Source of the DNA: Streptococcus ictaluri 707-05
GTDB lineage: Bacteria; Bacillota; Bacilli; Lactobacillales; Streptococcaceae
Length of the DNA stretch: 64,000 nucleotides
Assembly: GCF_000188015.2 (NCBI RefSeq)
Contig: NZ_AEUX02000008.1
Coordinates: 154,808-218,807, forward strand
Direction: 5' to 3'
Numbering within the stretch: position 1 is the stretch's first letter; each line of letters starts with the position of its first letter. The position numbers and the translations under genes are program-made. Under the pieces are notes generated by a model that saw only the letters and a list, made by a program, of their open reading frames with translations, searched no databases and had not been told where the DNA came from. Positions 1-9,172 of this stretch are shown here, piece after piece.

Positions 1-1217
1 ATTCAGGTTCAATTAAATGGGTTTCTTTTCCAATATGAGCTAAGGTCTTGATAGCATTGATAATGACAGCGGCAGTAGGACCAAATAAGGCTGAGGTTTT
101 ACCTGTAACAATATGGCCATCTGGAAGTTGAAGAGCTAGGGCTGGTTGACCGGTTGCTTCTGCTTTTTCACGAGCAATTACTGTGACTTGGCGATCTTCT
201 GGAGTTACGCCGATATCATTCATCAAGAGTTCAATTTTCTTAACGGCTGCTTCAGTGACACGTTCTGCCTTGAAGTCAACAAGTGTCTGATAATAACGAC
301 GAATAATTTCTTGTTTTGAAGCTTCAATAGCGGCTTCCTCGTCAACAATAGAGAAACCAACCATATTAACGCCCATATCAGTTGGAGAAGCGTATGGTGA
401 TTTGCTTAGGATACGTTCAAAGGTACGATTGAGCACTGGGAACACTTCGATGTCACGGTTATAGTTAACTGCTGTTTTGCCATAAGTTTCCAAGTGGAAA
501 GGATCAATCATGTTGACGTCATCCAAGTCGGCTGTTGCTGCTTCATAGGCCAAATTGACCGGATGGTGAAGGGGTAAGTTCCATACAGGGAAGGTTTCAA
601 ATTTAGCGTAGCCAGATTTAACCCCATTGATTTGGTCATGATACATTTGTGACATACAAGTAGCTAGTTTACCTGAGCCAGGTCCTGGTGCCGTAACGAC
701 GATTAGGTTACGGCTAGTCTTGATGTAGTCATTTTTCCCCATACCTTCAGGAGAAATGATATGATTGATATCAGTTGGATATCCTTTGATGGGATAGTGT
801 AAATAAGACGCAATACCGTTTTTAGCTAATAATTTTCGGAAAGCATCTGCTGCAGGTTGGTTATTATATTGGGTAATAACGACTGAACCCACATAGATAT
901 CAAGAGAATTAAAGGTATCAATTAAGCGAAAGACTTCCTGATCGTATGAAATGCCTAAATCACCACGAGCTTTTGAGTGTTCAATGTTATTAGCATTAAT
1001 CGTAATCACAATTTCCACTTGATCTTTAAGCTCTTTGAGCAATTTGATTTTGTTATCAGGCTCATAGCCAGGTAATACACGAGCGGCATGGAAATCTTCT
1101 AGCATTTTACCGCCAAATTCCATATAGAGTTTGCCATCAAATTGACTAATACGTTCTAAAATATGATCTCGTTGTAAGTTTAAGTACTTATCGGAATCAA
1201 AAGCTATTTTTTTCATT
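1..1217 (-). pseudogene. DUF1846 family protein, 5' frameshift, truncated by window edge
   Basis: The reverse strand encodes about 400 residues of the conserved streptococcal DUF1846 family (function not established). Segments such as [20 protein letters not shown] and [19 protein letters not shown] are recognisable. The C-terminal end lies outside the window. The natural start is the ATG at 1217, preceded by an AGAGGTG ribosome site, but this reads M-K-K-I-A-F and then TGA. The family sequence continues one frame over ([17 protein letters not shown]), so an A5 run on the + strand at 1199-1203 appears to carry one base too many. The correct frame has a TAG just upstream and no start before about codon 31. 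Either the gene is disrupted, or this is a homopolymer base-call error. The family assignment is confident; the disruption is read directly. Confidence 0.8.
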
Positions 1218-1359
1218 CATTTTCACCTCTGTTAAGAATTATAACAAAGAATAGAGAAGAAGGGAAAGTTTTTTTGTTAAATTGAGAGACTCTTTCTTTT
1301 TTAGGGTGTTTATGTCATATTACAGTAAAAAGGAAACTCTATTATCTCATTAAAAAGAC

Positions 1360-1389
1360 TTGCCAAATTCATAGGCTTTCCTTTATACT
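1360..1389 (+). promoter_or_regulatory. Probable promoter for the leader of the MFS gene
   Basis: TTGCCA (1360-1365) and TATACT (1384-1389) are separated by 18 bases. Transcription would begin near 1396, about 190 bases before the MFS start codon, which leaves a long leader containing its own terminator. Inferred from sequence only. Confidence 0.5.
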
Positions 1390-1395
1390 ATTGAA

Positions 1396-1516
1396 AATGA
1401 CATACGACTTTAAGCATGTTCCGTGAGACATGAAAGTTATCAGTAGAGATGGTTTTTTGACTGTGCTCTCATTTACTGTAGCCTAAAAATGACTCCGGAC
1501 TTGTGCCGGAGTTTTT
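1396..1516 (+). ncRNA. Candidate terminated leader RNA or small RNA upstream of the MFS transporter
   Basis: The 367-base gap between DUF1846 and the MFS gene holds a promoter, about 95 bases with several possible stems (for example CAGTA near 1441 with TACTG near 1475), and then a strong intrinsic terminator. No ORF is evident in it. The layout fits a riboswitch-like or attenuator leader, or a free small RNA of about 120 nt. I could not match it to a riboswitch class I know. The existence of the transcript is inferred. Confidence 0.4.
1492..1516 (+). terminator. Intrinsic terminator in the MFS leader
   Basis: ACTCCGG (1492-1498) pairs with CCGGAGT (1506-1512), followed by a run of T. It lies about 70 bases before the MFS start, so it would cut off transcription before the gene unless it is overcome or another promoter exists. 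Confidence 0.75.
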
Positions 1517-1584
1517 ACTTTTGGTTTTAAGTGGTGTGGATTAATTAAAGTAGTCAGAGAGCTACTATTAAAAGGAGAATCATT

Positions 1585-2802
1585 ATGTCAACTTTGTCAT
1601 TAGACAAAAACAACAAACGTGCGCTAGTCGCGGCTATTGTAGCTTCAGGAACAGATGACCTCAATGTTATGTTCTTAGCCTTTTCCATGTCTTCTATCAT
1701 ACGTGACTTAGGTATTTCAGGAACTCAGGGAGGCTGGATAGCAACCATTACTAATCTTGGTATGTTAGTAGGAGGATTGATTTTTGGTCTTCTTGCTGAT
1801 AAGCACCATAAGTTTAAAGTCTTCAAGTGGACCATCCTACTGTTTTCCTTAGCCACAGGTTTAATCTTCTTTACGCAAAGCATTAGTTATTTGTATCTGC
1901 TTAGATTTATTGCAGGAATAGGTGTTGGTGGCGAATACGGTGTGGCTATCGCTATTATGGCGGGGATTGTACCAGCAGATAAAATGGGTCGTATCTCTTC
2001 ACTGAATGGTATTGCTGGACAAGTTGGCTCGATCACCTCAGCCCTCCTGGCAGGTTGGTTGGCCCCTACTTTGGGCTGGAGAGGACTCTTCCTTTTTGGA
2101 CTTCTTCCCATTGTGCTTGTAATCTGGATGATGATGGCTATTGATGATCATCATATTTTAGATAGAGGGAGTGAGGAAAGTAGTCAGCCTATTAAAATGA
2201 CAGAACTCTTCAAAACACCACCCCTCAGCGCTCAAACGCTAGCTTTAATGGTCATGACAACAGTCCAAATCGCAGGTTATTTTGGCATGATGAATTGGCT
2301 GCCGACAATCATTCAAACTAGCTTATCCATATCAGTTAAGGATTCGTCTCTTTGGATGGTATCCACCATTTTAGGCATGTGTCTGGGGATGTTAACCTTT
2401 GGTCAATTTTTAGATAAATTTGGGCCACGTATCGTTTATTCCGTCTTTCTCTTATCGTCATCGATATGTGTCTATCTTTTCCAATTTGCTAATTCTATGC
2501 CTAGTATGCTGATTGGAGGAGCCATTGTTGGTTTCTTTGTCAATGGTATGTTTGCAGGTTACGGTGCCATGATTACCCAACTTTACCCACACCATATCCG
2601 ATCAACAGCTAATAATGTGATTCTAAATGTTGGTCGAGCATTGGGAGGTTTTTCATCAGTTATTATCGGAAAGATTCTTGATCATTCAGGTGTTTCTACT
2701 GTTATGGTATTTTTAGCCTCTCTCTACCTTATTAGTTTTGTAGCCATGTGGACAATCCAAAATTTAAAAGCAGAACGTTATCAAGAACTGATTAGATTAT
2801 AA
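1585..2802 (+). CDS. MFS transporter, AAHS/sugar-acid-like
   Basis: The 405-residue membrane protein has about twelve hydrophobic segments and major-facilitator features: a motif-A-like loop GGLIFGLLADKHH near residues 58-70, and RFIAGIGVGGEYGVAI near 108-123, typical of the proton-coupled aromatic-acid and sialic-acid type carriers. The substrate cannot be told from sequence. The start is supported by AAAAGGAG seven bases upstream. It is preceded by a leader with an intrinsic terminator, suggesting control by premature termination, and followed after 13 bases by a broken GNAT gene that may share its transcript. Family is certain; substrate is unknown. Confidence 0.85.
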   Translation: MSTLSLDKNNKRALVAAIVASGTDDLNVMFLAFSMSSIIRDLGISGTQGGWIATITNLGMLVGGLIFGLLADKHHKFKVFKWTILLFSLATGLIFFTQSISYLYLLRFIAGIGVGGEYGVAIAIMAGIVPADKMGRISSLNGIAGQVGSITSALLAGWLAPTLGWRGLFLFGLLPIVLVIWMMMAIDDHHILDRGSEESSQPIKMTELFKTPPLSAQTLALMVMTTVQIAGYFGMMNWLPTIIQTSLSISVKDSSLWMVSTILGMCLGMLTFGQFLDKFGPRIVYSVFLLSSSICVYLFQFANSMPSMLIGGAIVGFFVNGMFAGYGAMITQLYPHHIRSTANNVILNVGRALGGFSSVIIGKILDHSGVSTVMVFLASLYLISFVAMWTIQNLKAERYQELIRL

Positions 2803-2815
2803 GAAAGGACGTTTT

Positions 2816-3319
2816 ATGACTTACTATTGCTGTGTAGCAAACAAAGAGCAGATGCTTGTCAAATGGCAAGAAGAAATTTCCACTCATCCTCATGACCCTA
2901 ATTGGGTAAGATGGAAAGAAGAGTTTATTGATGCTGTTGAAAAGGAACAAAGACAGTATTACTATGGTATATTGAATGGAAAAATTATTACTGAAGCAAC
3001 AGCTGTTTTTAGTCCCAAAGGCATTAAAAATGCCCAAGGTCTTATTGATCAAAAGAAAGCCTATCTTATGGCATTTCGGACCACACCTGATGAAGAAGGA
3101 AAGGGTTATTTTTCGACATTAGTTTAATTTATGTTAGAAGATTTAAAAGCCAGAGGTTATACTTCAGTTAGTTTAGGAGTAGAACCTTCAGAAACCAGGA
3201 CAAAAGCCATCTATCAAAAATGGGGTTTTACACGCTTGATTAAGAGAGGTATCGAATATTATCACCCTAGTGACAAAATTGGTATAGAGGTCGAATATTA
3301 TGAAATAGATCTCATTTAA
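2816..3319 (+). pseudogene. GNAT family N-acetyltransferase, in-frame stop
   Basis: The two halves (103 and 62 codons) lie in the same frame, separated only by TAA at 3125-3127. Joined, they read as one GNAT-fold acetyltransferase of about 167 residues. The acetyl-CoA loop region DEEGKGYFSTLV leads directly into FMLEDLKARGYTSVSLGV and the C-terminal YQKWGF strand. A CAA or AAA codon changed to TAA would explain the break. The second half has no ribosome site of its own. The stop falls inside the acetyl-CoA binding helix, so activity is unlikely without readthrough. It follows the MFS gene by 13 bases. Confidence 0.8.
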
Positions 3320-3386
3320 GAATTAAGAAAACTAGCTAAGCAAAACCTTGATAAAAGGATGCTTGAGCTAGTTTTAATTGTTCTTT

Positions 3387-3746
3387 TTAAAGTTTGTCCA
3401 TAAAAGCTTGACCATCAACTCTAACACGAGTATGACAAGCTTTACCAATCAATTTTTCTTCCACAAAGGCTTCAATCCTAAAATCGTATTTACGGCCTTC
3501 CTCTTTTAGTGCTGTAATAACAACTGTGACTGCTTGACTAATAGAAGAAGCGGATATATGCTGAATGGCCATTTCACTACCTACTGTGGTAAAGCCAGTT
3601 TCTAGATGTTCTTGAGCAAATAGAAAGGCAGCATTTTCCATAAAGGTTACTAGAGCAGGGGTAGCCAGAACCTCTAAACCGCCAGATCCCATAGCTTTAG
3701 CGGAGTGTTCTGATCTTGTTTCATAGATTTGAGAATAAATAGACAT
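3387..3746 (-). CDS. Hot-dog fold thioesterase family protein
   Basis: The 119-residue protein resembles small thioesterases of the fluoroacetyl-CoA thioesterase type. It has an N-terminal strand, a helix ending LVTFMENAAFLFAQEHL, the turn TVGSEMAIQHISASSI, and a C-terminal strand GKACHTRVRVDG. These proteins hydrolyse acyl-CoA thioesters; the physiological substrate is unknown. GGAGGG sits just upstream of the ATG at 3746. It is convergent with the GNAT pseudogene and divergent from the DUF1801 pseudogene. The gene appears intact. Confidence 0.75.
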   Translation of the reverse strand: MSIYSQIYETRSEHSAKAMGSGGLEVLATPALVTFMENAAFLFAQEHLETGFTTVGSEMAIQHISASSISQAVTVVITALKEEGRKYDFRIEAFVEEKLIGKACHTRVRVDGQAFMDKL

Positions 3747-3839
3747 AAAAGCCCTCCTTATTATAATATATAAAGGGCTTTCAGTCCTTTTTTAACTGTC
3801 TTTTATGGTATACTAAATGGAGAAAAAGGAGATATCCTG

Positions 3840-4192
3840 ATGAAAGAAGACCGTGAAGCTGTCAGACATTATATCGAACTAGCCCCACAAGCTCACCAAG
3901 ATTTTTTGAAAGCCTTAAGAGATATGATTGTATCTCATCTTCCAGAAGATACGATAGAAGGCTTAGCTTGGTCCATGCCATCTTACTAGAAAGGAACTTA
4001 CCTGATTCATCTTCAGGCCTATAAGGCACATGCTAATGTTTATATAGGACCAGAAGTTGTAGAAGTTTTTCGACAGCTCTATCCAGAGCTTGATTTTAGC
4101 AAGCATGGGTTCAAAGTGTTTATGATCAAGCCTTACCCGAGAAGGTTCTTAAAATAATAATAGCTTGGTTGGTAAAAACCTATGCTAAATAG
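3840..4192 (+). pseudogene. DUF1801/YdhG-like protein, nonsense plus frameshift
   Basis: The start reads MKEDREAVRHYIELAPQAHQ and then continues to WSMPSY, where TAG at 3987-3989 stops it. The same frame resumes KGTYLIHLQAYKAHANVYIG, typical of the small DUF1801 (YdhG/YdeI) fold, as far as about 4115. The tail, YDQALPEKVLKIIIAWLV and then a TAG at 4190-4192, lies one frame over. There are thus two lesions: an amber (CAG to TAG would explain it) and a one-base slip. Function of the family is unclear. rsuA starts 12 bases later. Confidence 0.75.
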
Positions 4193-4204
4193 AAAAGGAA
4201 GAAA

Positions 4205-4933
4205 ATGCGTTTAGATAAATTTTTGGCTGATGCTGACATAGGAAGTCGTAGTCAGGTTAAAGAGTTACTCAAGAAAAAGCAAATTTTGGTCAATGGAACT
4301 GTAGAAAAGTCTCCAAAATACCAAGTAGATCTCCTAAATGATCAAATCACCTACCAAGGACAGCACTTAAGTTATGAAAAGTTCGTATATTATATGCTTA
4401 ATAAACCTGCGGGCTTTCTCTCAGCCACAGAAGACGCCAATGAGCTTACAGTTATTGATTTATTAGATGACAATGCTAAGAAAAAATCAGTCTTTCCTGT
4501 TGGGCGTTTAGATAAAGATACTCACGGCCTCCTTCTTTTAACAAACAATGGTCAATTAGCCCATGAGCTCTTATCTCCCAAAAAGCATGTTAGTAAGGAT
4601 TATGTGGCCCTGGTGTCAGGTATTATGACTAGTGAAGATCAGGAATACTTTGCCAAGGGGATTAGTCTAAAAGACCATCACTGTTTACCTGCTAGACTTG
4701 AGATTCTATCAAAAGATGAAGAGGATGCCACTTGCCGAGTTAGGATTCAGATTAAAGAGGGAAAATTTCACCAAGTTAAGCGAATGGTAGCTGCTTGTGG
4801 CAAGAAAGTGATTGATTTACAACGTATCACTATGTGGCCCTTAGTATTAGACTCGCAGTTAGCCAAGGGTCAATACCGACCGTTAAGTAAAGATGAATTA
4901 CGATCATTATCTCCTTGTTGTGATCATCTTTAA
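4205..4933 (+). CDS. rsuA: 16S rRNA pseudouridine(516) synthase
   Basis: The 242-residue RsuA family enzyme isomerises a uridine in the 16S rRNA 3'-domain/530 region to pseudouridine. It has an S4 RNA-binding domain at residues 1-60 (MRLDKFLADADIGSRSQVKE) and then the catalytic domain with GRLDKDTHGLLLLTNNG, where Asp103 is the expected catalytic aspartate. KFHQVKRMVAACG near the end is the usual substrate-contacting motif. Length is normal and the frame intact. AAAAGGAAGAAA precedes the ATG. A bidirectional terminator follows. Confidence 0.9.
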   Translation: MRLDKFLADADIGSRSQVKELLKKKQILVNGTVEKSPKYQVDLLNDQITYQGQHLSYEKFVYYMLNKPAGFLSATEDANELTVIDLLDDNAKKKSVFPVGRLDKDTHGLLLLTNNGQLAHELLSPKKHVSKDYVALVSGIMTSEDQEYFAKGISLKDHHCLPARLEILSKDEEDATCRVRIQIKEGKFHQVKRMVAACGKKVIDLQRITMWPLVLDSQLAKGQYRPLSKDELRSLSPCCDHL

Positions 4934-4953
4934 AAAACTTTCAAGAGATGATA

Positions 4954-4988
4954 AAAGGCCCCCATTACTTTAGGAAAGGGGGCTTTTT
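4954..4988. terminator. Bidirectional terminator between rsuA and corA
   Basis: GCCCCC (4958-4963) pairs with GGGGGC (4978-4983), with a T run on the + side and an A run before the stem that gives T residues on the other strand. It serves two convergent genes. Confidence 0.85.
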
Positions 4989-4997
4989 AGTAAACTG

Positions 4998-5921
4998 TTA
5001 TAACCATTTTTTATATTTAAAAAAGGAAATAGCTGAAATAAAAATGAAGAGCGCAAAAATGATAACTGCTGGATAGCCTAGAGGGTTGTATAACTCAGGC
5101 ATATACTTAAAGTTCATCCCATACCAACCAACTAAAATAGTTAAAGGCATACAACAGGTAGTGACGATGGTTAAGATTGTCATGATTTTATTTTGTCTGA
5201 TTTCCAGCTGGGCATGCGCCAATTCACGAATCTGAACAATGCTTTCACGAAGGGTTAAAACAATCGATTCTAAGCGACTGACCCGTGACGAAAAAAGATG
5301 GAAAAAGCGGAGGTTTTCTTCTGCAAAAAAGTCATTTTCATTTTCATAGAATTCTTGTGCCAAATCAATCAGCTGTTCATAATGCAGGTGAAGTTTAGTT
5401 AATTCTCTGCGCATAAGATTTAAATCTCTTTGATAGCTATGAGTGTTGCCATCTAAGACACTAGCTTCTATGACATCTAAGTTTTTATCGTAGTTTTAAA
5501 GTAAGCTTAGGTCATCTTTGATAATGGTTTCTAAAAAATCATAGAGAAATCGCTCCAAACTAGGCGTTTTCCATTTCTTACTTTTTTCAATACTGGCCAT
5601 TAAATCAGAGGCATGATCATGTTGGTCAATAAAGATTATCCCACGATCAGTTAGCACAAAAGAAAAATCAATGGCAGGTCCTAATAAGTCTTTACGATTT
5701 GGAATTTTAAAAGTTCCTGTCAAAGCATCACTATTAACTTCTGCTTTTGTCGAACTAGCAGAATCAATTCGAAACTCCATGTCAATAGGAATATTAAAGG
5801 CTTCTTTCTTTTCTAACCACTCACTTGGTTGAAGAACAGCCACAAAAGGAGAAGCATCTGTAAGTACCTGATCAAAACTTGAGGTTGTCAGTTTTTTTAA
5901 TAATTGATAATACATAGTCAC
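4998..5921 (-). pseudogene. corA: CorA-family divalent cation transporter, in-frame ochre stop
   Basis: Two reverse-strand segments in one frame (5921 to 5499 and 5495 to 4998) are interrupted only by TAA at 5498-5496. Joined, they give a CorA protein of about 307 residues: a cytoplasmic N-terminal domain, a long helical stalk, and two C-terminal membrane helices with the signature loop GWYGMNFKYMPEL. The reading FLETIIKDDLSLL-stop-NYDKNLDVIEAS suggests an original CAA Gln codon. CorA channels carry Mg2+ (some Co2+ or Ni2+). The remaining C-terminal ORF starting at MRRELTKLH would lack the sensor domain. Probably non-functional. Confidence 0.85.
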
Positions 5922-5983
5922 ATTATAAAACTAAGGGTGAAAAAAAGCCAGTATAAATCTGGCTTAAGATGATATTTTCAATT

Positions 5984-7225
5984 TTAGAGGGCCCACTCAC
6001 CACCACGGAAAATTGGAACAACTTTGCCATTTTTGGTAATGCCGTCAATGTCCATATTTTCAGAACCAATCATAAAGTCTACATGGGTAGTTGAGCGATT
6101 TAAGCCAGCAGCTTTGAGGTCTTCGTTAGACATTTCTGTCCCACCTTTTAAGTTGAAGGCATAAGCTGAGCCAATAGCTAGGTGATTTGAAGCATTTTCA
6201 TCAAATAAGGTATTGAAGAAAGTTAGTCCAGATAAGGAAATTGGTGTCTTATGAGGAACTAAGGCAACTTCACCAAGTGAGCGAGCACCCTCATTTTCTT
6301 CTACAAGTCGTTTGATGGTTTCCAAGCCTTTTTTAGCAGTGACATCTACGATTTTGCCGTCTTTAAAGGTAAAGGTCATGTCTTCAATGACAACACCAGC
6401 ATAAGAGAGTGGTTTGGTTGATGAGACATAGCCATCTGCACGACGATAGTCAGGGGCAGAGAAGACTTCTTCAGTAGGCATATTGGCAATAAAAGCCTCA
6501 CCTTGGGCATTGACGCTACCAGCAGCTTCCCACAAGTGATTCTCAGGCATACCAAGGGTTAAGTCAGTACCAGGTGCCATATAGTGAAGAGCATCAAATT
6601 GATAGTCGTTTAAAATCTTAGCTTTTGAGACTAACTTTTCTTGATGATCATCCCATGCTTTGATAGGATCTTCTTCATAGATACGATTCATTTTGAAAAT
6701 AGCGTCCCAAAGAGCATCGACTTGTTCTTCTTGACTATCTAAATCTGGAAAGACCATGGCAGCCCATTCAGGACTTGAAGCAGCTACCAGGTTCCAGCTT
6801 ACTTTGTTAGCTTGTGTTGCTGCACGCTGCTCTTCTAGAGCGACTGAAATAGCGCGTGTAGAGGCAGATAAACGATCAGAATCAACTCCGGAAAAAGCAT
6901 TAGGATCAGATGAGCGAACCACTAAACGACTGGTGTTTTTACTTAAGAAGTAGCGAGAGCGCTGCACAACGTAATCAGGAACATTTAGGAGACGTTCTTC
7001 ATCAGCATGTAATAAACGTTGGCGCGTAATGGCATCATCTGTATAATCAACAACCACTTCAGCAGCTCCAGCTTCATAAGCTTTTTTTGTCAACAGACGG
7101 GCAAACTGATGGTGTTCTACAGCAATGGCAATTAACAAGGTATGTCCTTTTTGCACATTGACGCCTTTTTTGATAAGAAGATTAGCGTATTTTTCAAGAT
7201 TGTGTTCGAAATTTGGTAAAACCAT
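5984..7225 (-). CDS. pepS: Aminopeptidase PepS, M29 family
   Basis: The 413-residue cytoplasmic metallo-aminopeptidase removes N-terminal residues from peptides imported by Opp/Dpp systems. The M29 family features are present: NFEHNLEKYANLLIKKGVNV at the N terminus, the metal-ligand region around MPTEEVFSAPDYRRADG, and STTHVDFMIGSENMDIDG near the end. Length is typical for PepS. The ATG at 7225 is preceded by AGGAGACT. It is monocistronic, ending beside the corA pseudogene. Intact. Confidence 0.9.
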   Translation of the reverse strand: MVLPNFEHNLEKYANLLIKKGVNVQKGHTLLIAIAVEHHQFARLLTKKAYEAGAAEVVVDYTDDAITRQRLLHADEERLLNVPDYVVQRSRYFLSKNTSRLVVRSSDPNAFSGVDSDRLSASTRAISVALEEQRAATQANKVSWNLVAASSPEWAAMVFPDLDSQEEQVDALWDAIFKMNRIYEEDPIKAWDDHQEKLVSKAKILNDYQFDALHYMAPGTDLTLGMPENHLWEAAGSVNAQGEAFIANMPTEEVFSAPDYRRADGYVSSTKPLSYAGVVIEDMTFTFKDGKIVDVTAKKGLETIKRLVEENEGARSLGEVALVPHKTPISLSGLTFFNTLFDENASNHLAIGSAYAFNLKGGTEMSNEDLKAAGLNRSTTHVDFMIGSENMDIDGITKNGKVVPIFRGGEWAL

Positions 7226-7401
7226 AGTAGTCTCCTAAATAGTATTTTGTAAATTCTAATCTACCATATTTAGCCATAATACTCAAGGAAATCCAAACTG
7301 AACTTACCAAAGAAGTTATCAAATCTTTAGTAAGATATTTGCGTAATGTAGCTATTCATGATAAGATATAATAAGAAAAAATCAATAGATGAGGTAGAAA
7401 C

Positions 7402-7530
7402 GTGGCATTTGGAGAAAATGGACCTCGCAAAAAAACAACATTTGAAAAAGTGACAATGTTTGTTGTTATCTTAATGGTCCTTGTAACTGTTGGTGGCCTT
7501 GTGATGAGTGCCCTATCAGTATTGATGTAA
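7402..7530 (+). CDS. DUF4044 family small membrane protein
   Basis: A 42-residue protein begins at GTG (7402): MAFGENGPRKKTTFEKVTMF, then a single hydrophobic helix of about 20 residues ending at VLM. A GAGGTAG ribosome site lies six bases before the GTG. It matches the short streptococcal DUF4044 family, whose function is unknown. A terminator follows immediately, then obgE. It is too short for most gene finders. Confidence 0.75.
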   Translation: MAFGENGPRKKTTFEKVTMFVVILMVLVTVGGLVMSALSVLM

Positions 7531-7533
7531 GAA

Positions 7534-7554
7534 AACGCTGAAAGGCGTTTTTTT
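7534..7554 (+). terminator. Terminator after the DUF4044 gene
   Basis: AACGC (7534-7538) pairs with GCGTT (7545-7549), followed by seven T residues, 5 bases after the stop codon. Confidence 0.7.
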
Positions 7555-7582
7555 AAAATAAGAGAAAGTTAGAGTGTAAAGT

Positions 7583-8896
7583 ATGAGTATGTTTTTAGAC
7601 ACCGCCAAAATCAGCGTCCAAGCAGGACGTGGTGGTGATGGCATGGTAGCCTTCCGTCGCGAAAAATATGTCCCAAATGGAGGCCCATGGGGCGGTGATG
7701 GCGGTAAGGGGGGATCGGTCATCTTTAAAGTAGATAAAGGTTTACGCACCCTTATGGATTTTCGATATAACCGCAAATTTAAAGCAAAAGCTGGCGAAAA
7801 AGGCATGACTAAAGGCATGCATGGTCGTGGTTCAGAAGATTTGATTATTGCTGTACCCCAAGGTACCACTGTTCGTGATGCTGAGACTGGTAAAGTGATC
7901 ACAGATTTAGTGGAAAATGGTCAAGAGTTTGTAATTGCTCAAGGTGGTCGTGGTGGCCGAGGTAATATCCGTTTTGCAACTCCTCGAAATCCGGCTCCTG
8001 AAATTGCAGAAAATGGCGAGCCAGGAGAAGAACGTCAGTTAGAATTAGAATTGAAAATTTTGGCAGACGTAGGTTTAGTCGGCTTCCCTTCAGTTGGAAA
8101 ATCAACTCTCTTGAGTGTGGTATCATCAGCAAAACCTAAAATCGGAGCTTACCATTTTACAACCATTGTTCCTAATTTAGGGATGGTTCGTACTAAATCA
8201 GGAGATAGCTTTGCCATGGCAGACCTTCCAGGATTGATTGAAGGAGCTAGCCAGGGTGTTGGCCTAGGAACTCAGTTCCTTCGACACATTGAGCGGACTC
8301 GGGTTATTTTACATGTCATTGACATGTCAGCCAGTGAAGGCCGTGATCCTTTTGAAGATTACCAATCCATCAACAACGAGCTAGAAACTTATAACCTTCG
8401 TTTGATGGAACGTCCTCAGATTATTGTTGCCAATAAAATGGATATGCCAGAATCTAAAGAGAACCTAAAAGCCTTCAAAGAAAAATTGGCCGCTCAATAT
8501 GATGAATTCGATGAGTTACCAATGATTTTTCCAATATCTAGTTTAGCTCATCAAGGTCTTGATAACTTGCTAGAAGCGACTGCTGAACTACTATCTAAAA
8601 CAGATGAGTTCTTATTGTATGACGAAACAGATTTGGTTGACGAAGAAGCGTATTATGGTTTTTCGGGAGAAGAAAAAGAGTTTGAAATTTCACGTGATGA
8701 TGACGCCGCTTGGGTCTTATCTGGTGAAAAACTAGAACGTCTCTTTGTCATGACAAATATGGAACGTGATGAATCTATTATGAAGTTTGCACGTCAATTG
8801 CGTGGAATGGGTGTTGATGAAGCGCTTCGTGAGCGTGGTGCCAAAGATGGTGATATTGTTCGAATCGGCAACTTTGAATTTGAATTTGTTGATTAA
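7583..8896 (+). CDS. obgE: GTPase ObgE/CgtA
   Basis: The 437-residue essential GTPase is involved in 50S ribosomal subunit maturation and stress control. The glycine-rich Obg fold spans residues 1-158 ([20 protein letters not shown]). The G domain follows, with G1 [10 protein letters not shown]2 TTIVPNLG, G3 DLPGLIEGA and G4 NKMD. A C-terminal OCT domain ends in [11 protein letters not shown]. Length and order are standard for Firmicutes. The start is preceded by a weak ribosome site. A small conserved gene follows at 8949. Confidence 0.95.
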   Translation: MSMFLDTAKISVQAGRGGDGMVAFRREKYVPNGGPWGGDGGKGGSVIFKVDKGLRTLMDFRYNRKFKAKAGEKGMTKGMHGRGSEDLIIAVPQGTTVRDAETGKVITDLVENGQEFVIAQGGRGGRGNIRFATPRNPAPEIAENGEPGEERQLELELKILADVGLVGFPSVGKSTLLSVVSSAKPKIGAYHFTTIVPNLGMVRTKSGDSFAMADLPGLIEGASQGVGLGTQFLRHIERTRVILHVIDMSASEGRDPFEDYQSINNELETYNLRLMERPQIIVANKMDMPESKENLKAFKEKLAAQYDEFDELPMIFPISSLAHQGLDNLLEATAELLSKTDEFLLYDETDLVDEEAYYGFSGEEKEFEISRDDDAAWVLSGEKLERLFVMTNMERDESIMKFARQLRGMGVDEALRERGAKDGDIVRIGNFEFEFVD

Positions 8897-8948
8897 ACAC
8901 TTTCAACAATGAATGAACTGATAATATCCATGTTTTAGGAGGATTATA

Positions 8949-9107
8949 ATGGGAGATAAGCCAATATCATTTCGAGACAAAGATGGTCATTTTGTATCTG
9001 CTGCGGATGTTTGGAATGTAGAGAAGTTAGAGGAGTTATTTAATCACTTAAATCCAAATAGGCGTCTTCGCTTGGAACGTGAAAAACTAAAAAAAGATAA
9101 TCTCTAA
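8949..9107 (+). CDS. Small conserved protein downstream of obgE
   Basis: A 52-residue hydrophilic protein starting MGDKPISFRDKDGHFVSAAD and ending in a basic, helical tail (RLRLEREKLKKDNL). AGGAGGAT precedes the ATG at good spacing. I recognise this as the sort of small gene that follows obgE in streptococci, but know no function. Co-transcription with obgE is likely because the gap is 52 bases with no terminator, while a terminator follows it. Confidence 0.7.
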   Translation: MGDKPISFRDKDGHFVSAADVWNVEKLEELFNHLNPNRRLRLEREKLKKDNL

Positions 9108-9114
9108 GAAATAA

Positions 9115-9144
9115 AAAGACAGCTGTTATAGGCTGTCTTTTTTT
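9115..9144 (+). terminator. Terminator of the obgE transcript
   Basis: AAAGACAGC (9115-9123) pairs with GCTGTCTTT (9132-9140), followed by T residues. Confidence 0.8.
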
Positions 9145-9172
9145 GAAATTATTTTTAATTTAAAAGAGTAAT

